64,000 nucleotides of DNA, from NCBI RefSeq assembly GCF_021462225.1, contig NC_061797.1, positions 2,969,001 through 3,033,000 of the forward strand, in the 5' to 3' direction. This stretch comes from Girardinichthys multiradiatus. Lineage: Eukaryota; Chordata; Actinopteri; Cyprinodontiformes; Goodeidae. Below are positions 11,990-25,200 of the stretch, one piece after another (within the stretch, counting starts at the first letter, position 1; every line of letters begins with the position of its first letter). The position numbers were made by a program, and so were the translations under genes. The notes below the pieces were generated by a model. It had not been told where the DNA came from and searched no databases. It worked only from the letters and a program-made list of their open reading frames with translations.

Positions 11990-12925
11990 GTGTTGGAGCT
12001 TATAGTTAGAGTGGCTTAGGTTATCCTGAGCTATCTCTGTAGTTATGCTGCTATAGGCTTAGGCTGCTGGAGGACATTATGACCACTTTCACTCTCTTCG
12101 CTACATTCTCACACTACTCTCCAATTTTGCATTATTTGCTGTTATTTCAGCTTTTAACTTTGTTCTCTCTTTTCTCCTCCTAGAAGCTACACCTGGCCTG
12201 ACTCTGTGTCTACCTGTGACACCTTTCTGGAGAGGGGCATCGTCCAAGCTTCTGCTGGCAACAACTTAATGCTCACCCTCTACCGATGATCCACATGGCC
12301 CTGTCTTTTAGTGTTTAACCCTTTCTCTCTCCTAGACATGGCAATTGACTGAGCTTAACTGTGACTAACTCTTTGTGCTCTCTTTCAGACTCTAACCTTG
12401 AAAACTGGCTCAGAGTTTATCTGTTCTTTCTTTCTAGATGAAACGACTAAAGGAGCTACACCCATTAACATTTACTTTTCCTTCCCATAGAAAGGACTCC
12501 TGGATCAGTGCTTCTTTGTTCTCTTTGTGTCTCTGCTCTGTTCTCTCAAACCCCCAGTCGGTCGTGGCAGATGGCCGCTCACACTGAGCCTGGTTCTGCT
12601 GGAGGTTTCTTCCTGTTAAAAGGAAGTTTTTCCTCTCCACTGTCGCTACATGCATGCTCAGTATGAGGGATTGCTGCAAAGTCAACGCCAGTGACTGTCC
12701 ACTGTCTCTACATGCTCATCCAGGAGGAGGGAATGCTGCAAGTCACTGACTGGATGCAATCTGCTGGGTTTCCTTAGACAGAAAAACATTTTATTCACTT
12801 TGAATAAATAACTGAATCTGATTGTACTGTTCAATGGTTAGTATTAATTGGAATGTATGTACCTGACTTTTGTTAAGTGCCTTGAGAATTGGCGCTATAT
12901 AAATAAACTGAATTGAAAACTGAAT
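11990..12925 (+). mobile_element. L2-type LINE 3' end
   Basis: Untranslated 3' sequence of a common fish L2-type LINE. It contains the cagtcggtcgtggcagatgg and tcttcctgttaaaaggaag blocks and ends in gccttgagaattggcgcta followed by tataaataaactgaattgaa. No coding part remains, as is usual for 5'-truncated LINEs. The left edge is estimated. Confidence 0.7.
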
Positions 12926-14480
12926 TGAATAGTTTTTGAGCTAGACCAATTCTAATGTGGTCCAGCAGCAAAGAAAGCACTAACATGACCCTTTATTGAA
13001 CAAATCAATTAAAGATTTCACAAATCACAAACAGGGTTTACAATACTCTGCTTTTAGTGTAAAATAATCTGTTCCAGGGTTTAAGAGTCAAGGTATTGTA
13101 GTTCTTAAACTAGAGCATATTGAAGATTTGAGAAAGATTAGTGAAAGATTCCCACCCTCTGCACCTTTGAGTTTGTCCCCATATAGGAGCTTAGGGAAAT
13201 TTTCTAGTGAGTAATGCCAGAAACTGCTGTAATGTGTAATCACATAGCAAACAGCATAAAACAAATTGATACACTATTTCATTTATGCATAAACACTGGT
13301 AAAAATGAGGAAAATTGTATCAAAATTCTACCTCAGCCTGTGATCTGCCACTTTGGGTTTCCATTCTGCATTGGGAAGAAAATATATATATTTAGGACTC
13401 ACATATTTCACCCCATTGATTATGTGGTTAAGAAAGTACAAATGATCTGTTATTACAGTCACTTCAGCATGTGAGGTATAAATTAATGTGGTCCCAAAGA
13501 CACATTGTGCTGCAGCATTAGTGTTTTCCAGCTTTAGCATCGCTGCTAGCTAGTTAGCAGACATGGATGCATCACGTTACACACTTATTACATGGTCTGA
13601 CATGGTGTGACAGGCAAAGGAGGATGGTGCTGCCGCTAGCCATTGTTCTTGCTCTTAAAGTTTTATAGGAATCAGTGCTCTAGCTGAGGCTCAAGAAAAA
13701 ATGGGAGCTGATTACCCCATCTGAGCTCTTTATCAAGTCTTTAGATTATTTCTTTAATTATTATGAAATGAGGTTTTAGCTAAGTGAAACGTTTACAAAC
13801 ACAATGCTTGTTTTTGGCTGTTGTGTTTCTTTCTGTTGTTTTTTTATTATTATTTTGAGTGGGAAAATCCATGTATCATCTCCCATTCCAATGTCCTCCT
13901 GTTATCCAAGGCTGGGCCAAGGAGGTAACATCTTTGGTGAGAAAACTTATGAGACACTGTCCCCAGTGTCACTCATGAATAACACAGGTGATGGGCCCAC
14001 ATGGAGGGATCTCGGTGTTGTGTCTTCTAACTGAGCCCAGCCAAGCTCCAGGAGCAGAGGGTCAATGTGCTTGTCAGACAGCCAGGTGAGGAAGATGAAA
14101 GCCAGGACCAAACCAGAGCAGAACCAAGTACAAATCAATATCTTTAAATTGTTGCTCATATGACCTCCTGAGCCCAGTTTGTCATGGAAAATCCTAATAA
14201 GACATCGGGCTGTTAAACCTCTCCATAATGTTTGGTAATTGGTAATGAGAAGAGAATTATATCCATATTCAACCAATGTTTGACAATAGGCCCAGTGACT
14301 ACCACCTCCCCTCTTAGGATAGGCTAAGGCCACTGTAGGTGCCCTGCCACTTCTATACAGTAGATGGTGGTTCCATTACTCTATAATATTGACCACTGGG
14401 TGAATGGTTTACGTGTCAATTGACAGACCTAGGAATTTAAACTTTTGGTAGATTGCTTAAACTGTACATTGAATGTAACT
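12926..14480. other. Unassigned DNA upstream of MTCH2
   Basis: No exon or transposon was recognised. A 128-codon minus-strand frame at 13947-14333 has a hydrophobic stretch (ICTWFCSGLVLAFIFLTWL) but no family signature or splice context, so I leave it uncalled. Confidence 0.35.
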
Positions 14481-16085
14481 TCATGGCTTCCACATCAGTG
14501 GGGAATAGTGGACATAAAATGGAAGATCTACAAGAATGAAAAAAAGCTATTAAAAGAGGTCAAGAGCTAGAATCTGATCAGAGGAGAGTGAAGTGATTCA
14601 AGCAAAAAAAATGAAAAAAACAAACATGAGTTTGACTAAAAAGGATCAGGTAGAGCAAATTATAGACGAAGGATGGAAAGTAATGGTTGGATTTAAGCAA
14701 GAGATTTTGCAGTTTGAGATGATTATGCCTAATTATATTCAGATGGGATGTGTGAACTATAGGGTTAGAGAATACATTCCTAAACCACTCAGGTGGTATA
14801 CATGTCAAAGAATGGGACACATAGTAAAGGGAAAGTAAGATGTACAAGATGTGCAGGTCAACATGGATTGGGAAAACGTGATAAAGATGCCAAAATAAAA
14901 TGCAACTCTGGAGGACAGGACAATGCAGTGTATGGTGGGTACGCTTATACAGGAGAAAAGCGACAAAGTAATATGTCAACACTAGATATGGATATAACTA
15001 TGAAATAACTTAAAACAGTGTTAAAAGGTACAGGATACTCAGCGCCAGGGAAGGACCAGTTATGCTATGTCATGCTTTGCAAGCTTCCAAAAGCCACACT
15101 AAATATAATATTAAAACTTTTTAATACAATATGGAAAAAAGTACAATTCTGACTAGTTGGGGAATGACCAGGGAAGGATCCTTCTATCCCACATAACTAC
15201 AGACCAATAGCTTAAGCATCCTATATGTGCAGATGGACGGATAAAATAATTAACTGATTAGTGCATGTTTTTGGTCACAGAGGTAGTTAGTGATTATCAG
15301 TGTGGATTTAGAACTGGTCGGTCCACAGTGGCTATCAGTAATGATATATAGAAAAAACTCTGAAAATAAAGGAACCAATGATTATTCTATTTTTTCGACA
15401 TATGGAAAACATATACCTCACTATGGAGGGAAGAGCTACTCATAAAATGAGGTCAGATAATTAGATATCCTAACAGCTAGGAAAATAAGAGTGAAAATTG
15501 GGGATGACTATTTAAGATAATTCAAAGTGGAAAATGGAATACTAGAAGGGAGTTCAGTCAGCCAAGTCCTGTTTAATATTATGATTTACTTTTTTTTTAA
15601 ACTCGATGAATAAATCAAGTCAGAACTTTATGCAGATGACGGGGCCATATGGATGAAGGGAAAGCATGTGGAGAGAAGCAGAAGAGAAGAAGTAATAATG
15701 ATGAGACTGAAGGTAGATCACACTGGTCTAAATAGCATGCTGTATGTAATTAGGAAAAAACAATAATAAATGTGAGGAATGTGGAGAAAGAGAAAACATG
15801 GAACATATTGTTGAATTGTGTAGTGTATTCAACTGAAAGACAAAGATTGGGGAAAAACAGTAAGAGAAGCAGGACCAACATGGAGTTTAGAAGAAATATT
15901 GGAAACTGGAGAGAACAAGGAGAAAACCCATTTAATAAGAATTCATTTTTCATATTTCTACATAACACAAAACTGTAAAGCAGAATTTAAGTGGTGGAAG
16001 ATGTGTGCGTTAGACACTTATGTACAGTAGGTGGCGGTATGCACCTACAAGCTGTTTGCGATACGCCATTATAGAAAAGAAGAAG
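14480..16085 (+). mobile_element. I/Nimb-like LINE, internally deleted, ending at MTCH2
   Basis: An ORF1 segment at 14593-15008 has a cysteine-rich block (RWYTCQRMGHIVKGK, CTRCAGQHGLGK) like the knuckle of the 3.2-8.9 kb LINE. It is followed by scattered RT remnants (YQCGFRTGRSTV at about 15296-15332) and a C-terminal CEECGERENMEHILLNC at about 15770-15820. The 3' end has a ggtggcggtatgcacc block and finishes in aagaaaagaagaag at 16085. Much of the middle is missing and stops are frequent. Its 3' end is 32 bp upstream of the MTCH2 ATG. Confidence 0.65.
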
Positions 16086-16117
16086 TGCCAAAAGTAAGAA
16101 GTCCTGACTCTCCAGAA

Positions 16118-16204
16118 ATGGCGGATACATGCGGACAGATCCTGCTGGGATCAGGGCTCACCGTCCTTTCTCACCCTCTGATGTACATTAAAGTCCTCAT
16201 CCAG
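16118..16204 (+). CDS. mtch2: mtch2 exon 1
   Basis: Residues 1-29. The ATG opens [20 protein letters not shown], matching the family N-terminus, and the donor is gtaagt. An I/Nimb-like LINE ends 32 bp before the ATG. Confidence 0.95.
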
Positions 16205-19200
16205 GTAAGTGGGCCGCGTCTTATTTACGAGTCCAGTTGGTGGTCTAACGTGGCCTTTGGAAATATACTAGACTCTGGTGTTTGGTCGTGTGGAGAGTAA
16301 CTGGCTCCACTGGAAAATAACGCAATTTAATATTACTTCTCACGTTAAAAATTGGGTGTATCGTGTTTAACAAGACTCATAACTTTTCAATGAAATGTTG
16401 TCAGTGTTTCTTTAAGGCAACATGATAGAAAAGCTTCAGCACTGTTCATCTGATGTCCGTGTGACCTTCTGTTGTCAAACACCGTGATCCGCTTCTTTTC
16501 CGTTCTGGGTGAGACGGTGGGTCAACATCCGGGTCCAGATAGGTCAAATGTAAATACGACCGCGTATTTTTTAACAAACCTTCGGGCACTAGGTTACTGT
16601 ACACCAGGAGATAAACTAGGTGAGCCGCTCAGCTAACCTGTCAGCCGTGTGTTTTCCTCTGGCTGTCCTGTTCAGGGTTGCCAGTTCCTGCCCAGTAAAA
16701 CCCGCCCATCTCAATAAAAAACAGCCCAAATCTCACGTTAAAGCGAATAACCATTACATGCATAATAAAGAGCACGTCATAAGCACACAAAACAAAGAGA
16801 AAAAGTTATAGATGGTATGCTATCAGGCAACCAGATCACCAACACACAAAGATGCTTTGCTGTCCTAGCCCTCTCTCTCTCCAGGTACTATATGTTGAGG
16901 ACCTTGCATTGACTCTCATAGACTTAGATTCATTTTCAACCATTTCTATGGCCTCACCCTAACCATTACCAGTACATACCTAAGCCTAACCTAAACTCAA
17001 TTCATACTTTAGTCCTAAACCTAACCCCTAGCAAAATAGCAAGTCAGGACCATGAAAATGTGCTCACTTTACAACAAACGGTCTTCACTTTGATGGTGAA
17101 ATATGAAAAATGGTCCTCACTCAGTGCAAAAACAGGAGTCTTTATGTGGCACCATGTTCTTTTAAATATTGAAGTTGTGCTCGGATTTCTGTATTACAAT
17201 ACATGCAGCAAGTTTTCTACTCATCCTCTGGGACTGGGGCAATCCACGATTTTAGCTCCAGACCAGCCTCCCATTCCTTTGTGTATATTGTGTGTATTTT
17301 CCCCCTTCAACATGATGCTGTCTCTCAACATCATGTTAAAGTTTAACAGTAAAGGTCTGCAGGCCAACACACCACAGTGTAGCTTAGTCGAACGCTTAAC
17401 CCCATTTGGGTCGTTTACAATTGTAATTGCCCAACATCATTTCACAGTGACACTTGAATAACCAATGACTATCACCGATGATGTCAACTTCCACAGATTC
17501 TCAGTATTTTAAAGTCATTGAACCAATGATATGAGTGCAGGGACAAAACATTTTACTGAAATGTGAAGTTTTACTTTTCTGCCACACGGCGACAACTACT
17601 TTGATGTAAAATCCCATTAATTCTTTCTAAATATCCACCCGATGTTGTGAAAAGCAGTCCAAATTTTAGCTTCCAGCCTGTGTTCAAAAGAGGCCTAACT
17701 GGGCGGAAACCTGCCCAAACTGGCAATACTGGTCCTTTTTCCAGATGACAACTCTTCAATATTAGTGGCGGTACAGCCAGCAAAGATGGTGTGTTACAGT
17801 TTTATAATAACCCTGAGAGAAACCTGTGTGTTTACTATACGGGTCCTTCTCAAAATATTAGCATATTGTGATAAAGTTCATTATTTTCCATAATGTCATG
17901 ATGAAAATTTAACATTAATATATTTTAGATTCATTGCACACTAACTGAAATATTTTAGGTCTTTTATTGTCTTAATACGGATGATTTTGGCATACAGCTC
18001 ATGAAAACCCAAAATTCCTATCTCACAAAATTAGCATATTTCATCCGACCAATAAAAGAAAAGTGTTTTTAATATAAAAAACGTCAACCTTCAAATAATC
18101 ATGTACAGTTATGCCCTCAATACTTGGTCGGGAATCCTTTTGCAGAAATGACTGCTTCAATGCGGCGTGGCATGGAGGCAATCAGCCTGTGGCACTGCTG
18201 AGGTCTTATGGAGGCCCAGGATGCTTCGATAGCGGCCTTTAGCTCATCCAGAGTGTTGGGTCTTGAGTCTCTCAACGTTCTCTTCACAATATCCCACAGA
18301 TTCTGTATGGGGTTCAGGTCAGGAGAGTTGGCAGGCCAATTGAGCACAGTGATACCATGGTCAGTAAACCATTTACCAGTGGTTTTGGCACTGTGAGCAG
18401 GTGCCAGGTCGTGCTGAAAAATGAAATCTTCATCTCCATAAAGCTTTTCAGCAGATGGAAGCATGAAGTGCTCCAAAATCTCCTGATAGCTAGCTGCATT
18501 GACCCTGCCCTTGATAAAACACAGTGGACCAACACCAGCAGCTGACACGGCACCCCAGACCATCACTGACTGTGGGTACTTGACACTGGACGTCTGGCAT
18601 TTTGGCATTTCCTTCTCCCCAGTCTTCCTCCAGACTCTGGCACCTTGATTTCCGAATGACATGCAGAATTTGCTTTCATCCGAAAAAAGTACTTTGGACC
18701 ACTGAGCAACAGTCCAGTGCTGCTTCTCTGTAGCCCAGGTCTGGGGAATGCGGCACCTGTAGCCCATTTCCTGCACACGCCTGTGCACGGTGGCTCTGGA
18801 TGTTTCTACTCCAGACTCAGTCCACTGCGTCCGCAGGTCCCCCAAGGTCTGGAATCGGCCCTTCTCCAAAATCTTCCTCAGGGTCCGGTCACCTCTTCTC
18901 GTTGTGCAGCGTTTTCTGCCACACTTTTTCCTTCCCACAGACTTCCCACTGAGGTGCCTTGATACAACACTCTGGGAACAGCCTATTCGTTCAGAAATTT
19001 CTTTCTGTGTCTTACCCTCTTGCTTGAGGGTGTCAATAGTGGCCTTCTGGACAGCAGTCAGGTCGGCAGTCTTACCCATGATTGGGGTTTTGAGTGATGA
19101 ACCAGGCTGGGAGTTTTAAAGGCCTCAGGAATCTTTTGCAGGTGTTTAGAGTTAACTCGTTGATTCAGATGATTAGGTTCATAGCTCGTTTAGAGACCCT

Positions 19201-22200
19201 TTTAATGATATGCTAATTTTGTGAGATAGGAATTTTGGGTTTTCATGAGCTGTATGCCAAAATCATCCGTATTAACAGACCTTCACATTTCAGTAAAATG
19301 TTTTGTCCCCGATTCCAGACCTTGGGGAGCCTGCGGAAGCAGTGGACTGAGTCTGGAGTAGAAACATCCAGAGCCACCGTGCACAGGCGTGTGCAGGAAA
19401 TGGGCTACAGGTGCCGCATTCCCCAGGTCAAGCCACTTTTGAACCAGAAACAGCGGCAGAAGCGCCTGACCTGGGCTACAGAGAAGCAGCACTGGACTGT
19501 TGCTCAGTGGTCCAAAGTACTTTTTTCGGATGAAAGCAAATTCTGCATGTCATTCGGAAATCAAGGTGCCAGAGTCTGGAGGAAGACTGGGGAGAAGGAA
19601 ATGCCAAAATGCCAGAAGTCAAGTACCCACGGTCAGTGATGGTCTGGGGTGCCGTGTCAGCTGCTGGTGTTGGTCCACTGTGTTTTATCAAGGGCAGGGT
19701 CAATGCAGCTAGCTATCAGGAGATTGTGGAGCACATCATGCTTCCATCTGCTGAAAAGCTTTATGGAGATGAAGATTTCATTTTTTCAGCACGACCTGCC
19801 ACCTGCTCACAGTGCCAAAACCACTGGTAAATGGTTTACTGACCATGGTATCACTGTGCTCAATTGGCCTGCCAACTCTCCTGACCTGAACCCCATAGAG
19901 AATCTGTGGGATATTGTGAAGAGAACGTTGAGAGACTCAAGACCCAACACTCTGGATGAGCTAAAGGCCGCTATCGAAGCATCCTGGGCCTCCATAAGAC
20001 CTCAGCAGTGCCACAGGCTGATTGCCTCCATGCCACGCCGCATTGAAGCAGTCATTTCTGCCAAAGGATTCCCGACCAAGTATTGAGTGCATAACTGTAC
20101 ATGATTATTTGAAGGTTGACGTTTTTTGTATTAAAAACACTTTTCTTTTATTGGTCGGATGAAATATGCTAATTTTGTGAGATAGGAATTTTGGGTTTTC
20201 ATGAGCTGTATGCCACAATCATCTGTATTAAGACAATAACATACCTGAAATATTTCAGTTAGTGTGCAATGAATCTAAAATATATGAATGTTAAATTTTC
20301 ATCATTACATTATGGAAAATAATTAACTTTATCACAATATGCTAATTTTTTGAGAAGGACCTGTAGTTGTAGCTAATTGAGCTGCCAAAATAAATAGAAA
20401 ATTTAACTAAATCTCTTGCGCTTTACAAAAATGTTTTAAATGACAAAAACACAGCAAAAGCATATTCTTGTGTATTAATGGCGTGAACATAATATTGAAG
20501 CAATATGTCAACAGGTTATAAATCTAACAGCAGGAAGTGTGTTGCTGGGACTAAAATTGCAGCAGGTTACAGGAAAGCTCCAAAAAAAGGTTATCACTGT
20601 CCATTTTTCTGTCAACAGGTTGGACATGAGCCGCTGACTCCCACTGTGGGCAAGAACCTTTTTGGCAGGCAGGTCCAACAGCTGCCTGGCTTGTTTGCTT
20701 ATGGTAAGCCCAACCCTGCAAATAACAGTCTGCTCACCTTCATTACACTTATTAGAATGTGTCTCAGCATGTTAAATGGTGTTGCTTATTACAAATGGAT
20801 CTAAAAATGTGAGACAGAAGACTGTCTATATGCAACGTGGAGTTGGCGTGACGCTAAACATACAGACCTGGTCAAATACATATCTAAGCATTAGAATGTC
20901 CCAGTCAGTCTGTAGACCTTAATCCAGTTGAGACTATTAAAATTATGCACTACTCTATGTTTGTGTATCATATATCATTCAAATAAGATACATTAAAGTT
21001 TGTGGCTATAATGTGCAAATGTTTAAGAGGTGTCATTACTTTTGCAAGGCACTGTATATAGGGTGAGTTCTTTCACCATTTGACAAGCCCAAACATAAGA
21101 TGCACTGATAACACGTAAAGCTTCGCACACTGTATCCTAATTAGAACAGACAAACACACTTCCCTACAGCGTCCACGGAGGGCATTATTAGAACATCACT
21201 GTTTAGTCCCAGCCAATTAGTGATTGGTTTTTCAGTTTTACAGACACATTTTATGTTCATTTATTCAGTTGTTTACAAAATCAAGATGGCAAAAAAGCCC
21301 ACTTTTGAATCTGGTGGTTGGAGCATCATACTTCCTAACAGAAGGGCTTTTTTTACCCTGGTAATGAGCAGAGGCAGACTTTTTTCTGATGATATCAGCG
21401 TATTACATGTATGTTTCAAGCAGCCTTGGAGCTAATAGGTCACAACCAACTGATAGTCATATTCCTCTATATGCAGAGATTTCTATTTTTCATCTGCACT
21501 GAATCTTCATATGATTTTGTCATCTTTCTGCATTTATTTTAGTAACTCCAGCACTAATTGAAAAACATTATATAAATTAATTCAATTCAGTTTTATTTAT
21601 ATAGCACCAATTATATAACATTTCATCTCAAGGCACTTTACAAAGTCAATTCAACTGAATCATACAGATTTCAAGTCAGGTTCATACATTCCAATTAATT
21701 AGATCATTAAGGGCTTTATATGTGAGGAGGAGAATTTTAAATTCTATTCTGGATTTAAATGAGAGCCAATGAAGGGAAGCTAAAATAGGAAAAATGTGAT
21801 CTCTCTTTTTAATTTTCTTCAAAACTCTTGCTGCAGCATTTTGAATCAGCTGAACTGCATTTTGTGGACATCCTGATAGTAAAGAATTACAATAGTCCAG
21901 CCTTGAAGTAACAAATGCATGGACTAGTTTTGCAGCGTCACTCCTGGATAGGATATTTCTAGTTTTGGCAATGTTCTGGAGGAGAAAGAAGGAAATCCTA
22001 AAAACCTGTTTAATATGGGATTTAAATGACATGTCCTGGTCAAAAATAACACCAAGGTTTTTTACTTTATTACCGGAGGTCAATTTAATGCCATCCAGGT
22101 TAAGTGATTGACTAAGCAGTTTCTTTTTAAAGACTCCGGTCCAAAGACGACAACTTCTGTCTTGTCTGAATTTAGAAGCAAAACATTTAAAGCCATCCAA

Positions 22201-25200
22201 GTTTTTATATCTTCAAGATATGCTTGTAGTCTATTTAACTGATTGGGTTTATCAGGATTTATGGATAAGTAAAGCTGAGTATCATCAGCGTAACAGTGAA
22301 AATTTATCCCATGCTGCCTGATAATTTGACCTATTGGAAGCATATATATAGTAAAGAGAATTGGTCCAAGTACTGAACCCTGTGGTACTCCACAATTAAC
22401 CCTGGAGTTTAAAGATGATTTATCATTTACATGAACAAACTGGAATCTGTCAGACAAATAAGATTTAAACCAGCCTAGCGCTGTTCCCCTGATCCCTACA
22501 GCATATTCCAGCCTTTCTAAGAGAATATTGTGATCAACTGGATCAAACGCAGCACTGAGATCTAACAGAACCAGAACAGACACAAGTCCATTATCTGAGG
22601 CCATAAGAATATCATTAGTGACTTTCAGCAGAGCTGTTTCAGTGCTATGATGAGCTCTGAAACCTGACTGAAACTCTTCAAACAGGTCATTGCTGTATAA
22701 ATGTTCACACATTTGATTAGCAACTATTTTCTCAAGAATGTTAGATAAGAATAGAAGATTGGATATTGGTCTGTAATTTTTCACGTCATCTTGATCAAGC
22801 GAAAGTTTCTTAAGTAAAGGTTTAATTACAGCTAACTTAAAAGCTTATGGTACATATCCATTTACTAAAGATAGATTAATTATATCTAAAATGGGGCTGG
22901 TAATCAGAGGGAACACTTCCTTAAATGATTTGGTTGGGATTGGGTCTAACATACAAGTTGAAGGTTTAGATGAAGCTAATATTTCTGATAACTCAGGAAG
23001 CTCCACAGGATCAAAACAGTCCAAACACAAATCAGGTTCTGCAGTTATTTCCAATGTCATCTCACTTACTGAGGATGAAGTAATCATCTTTGGGAGTATG
23101 TCAAAGATTTTATTTTTAATAGAATCAATTTTATTTAAAAAGAATCCTATAAAGTTAAAATTAATTACCCAGAATGATGTTTTCAAGCTTTTATTTCTGT
23201 TAATGACGATTTACCACTTCCAGGTAATGAAAACATGACATTTGATTTCTTAGATTAGAATATTACATCAGACCAATAAAAAATCATACACATTAATACA
23301 GAATTACATTCTGTATTAACTAATACATCTTAATACAAAAATGTGAGCTTAATGAAAGGTATATTTAATACTTGCTTAAAGGTTTTTATTTTCAAGATAC
23401 TTTAATCTGACATACGAGACTCATTGGCAGGCTTCTTCCAGTTTACTGAGATGTTCCTGTAATCGCTTCCCTAAATACAGGACTAATGGACTAAACCCAG
23501 CAGAGCTATAGCCAAATCAAATAATTAGAAGTGAGATTTTCCACCATTTTTTTTATTACAGTTATCATTCAATCCAGATGTTTTAAATAGCCCCGCTGTA
23601 GTCACGTTTTTCACCTTAAGGTTTCCGTACCTGTTAAATGTCATTTTCTTTATGATGCAGCAAAACACATCATTAAAATTGATGGAAAAGCTGGTCTCTA
23701 CAAAGGACTCGGTCCAAGGCTCTGTGCTGGAGCTATCGGCACAGTTGTGCACAGCAAGGTTCTGCAGGTAGGCCTGAACACATTAAAAAGTTGAGTAATG
23801 GGGTAATGGCATTCAAAGTATTATTTTTGTTTGTTTGTGGGAGAGGCTGTGAAATCACTTGGCCTTTGGATTATGATATTTTATGTTCTTACAGAAATGT
23901 CAGGAAAAGGGCACACCTCAGGTAAGACTTGTCCTGCTCTCAGCAGCAAAGTGTTAATCAGATTAGCTGGAAAATAACCAAAGACTGATAAATTGAACCT
24001 TCAATATCAGGGTTGTTATATTTAACTAAAATGAATGAAAAAATGAAAACTGAAGTTGGAAAAAGCATTTTCATTAACTGAAATAAATGAAAATAGTAAT
24101 TAAAAGGGAAAATATGAGTAACTAGAACTGTATTACATTATAATGCGTAGTATTATATTAATATTATCATGTTCACGTGTGACATTAGTCTATGGACTAT
24201 TTTCAGCAGCTGCAGTATTAAACACATTTTGCACTTAAGGCTGCTTTCTTGTGGACTTTTTTTCAAAAACAGTATGTTGTGAGTCTTTATTAATTAATAC
24301 ATATATACATCATTTTATTAATACAAAACTGACCTTTTGAGAATCCTGCAGATAAAAATTTACCAAAGTAAGAATAAACTATAACTAGTACTAAATCTCA
24401 GTAAATGATAATAAATAATAACTCATAAAAACTAGCAAACCAACTCTCAAGACTAATTAAAACGAACTCAATAGGAAAAAGAAAAGTTGCAAGGAAACAA
24501 AACTAAACTTTAATGAAAAATCTAAAACTATTCTAACATAGTTGAATTATTAGAGAGCAATAGCATAACATTATCATGATATCACAGACACGCCCAGGTT
24601 TACAGTGGAAGTAGATCTAGAAGAGAAGCAGCTATAGAATATGCCTAATCTCAAACTGAACCATAATAATGATGCTTAGTTGTTTTTGTCTCTGATGTGG
24701 AGGTACTGGGTGGCCAGCAGAAAGCAGCTGAGAGCTCTCTCCAACATGTTGTTAACGAGGTAAGGCCTGGATAGTTCTATTGACGTTATTTACCCACCAG
24801 GTTCAGGGTATTATTATCAATATACCAGTCAATTATTTGCTATGTTGATTAAGTTCCATAAAATCAGGATCTAATTAAGCCACTGACTGAGGGGCAACTA
24901 ACTGGCTTAGGTGACAGAACTCAACAGTCTCCACCTCACTCCATGTCCTCTAGCAGTATAATGTCACGTTCACAAATTTCACCTTTTCACTGATGTTTGG
25001 AAATGCGTCATTACATTTACATGAACCACAGACCAGCAGCAGTTGTGTCTGTTCACTCATTTATCACCAGGCAATTAAAGAGCACACCACAAACTCTTCA
25101 TACCTCATACTCTTTGGGTCGATCTTTTGTTGATGGTGCCTGTTGGGTTTTGTTATAGCAACCTCACTAAGGAACAACTGAGACAGTGGCTTGGTTGATC

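Noticed and set aside
13947..14333. A 128-codon minus-strand membrane-protein-like frame
   Set aside because: No homology, no splice context and no neighbouring exons; a hydrophobic stretch alone is not enough.
17060..17461. A 133-codon frame in MTCH2 intron 1
   Set aside because: It overlaps repeat-like sequence and has no recognisable domain.
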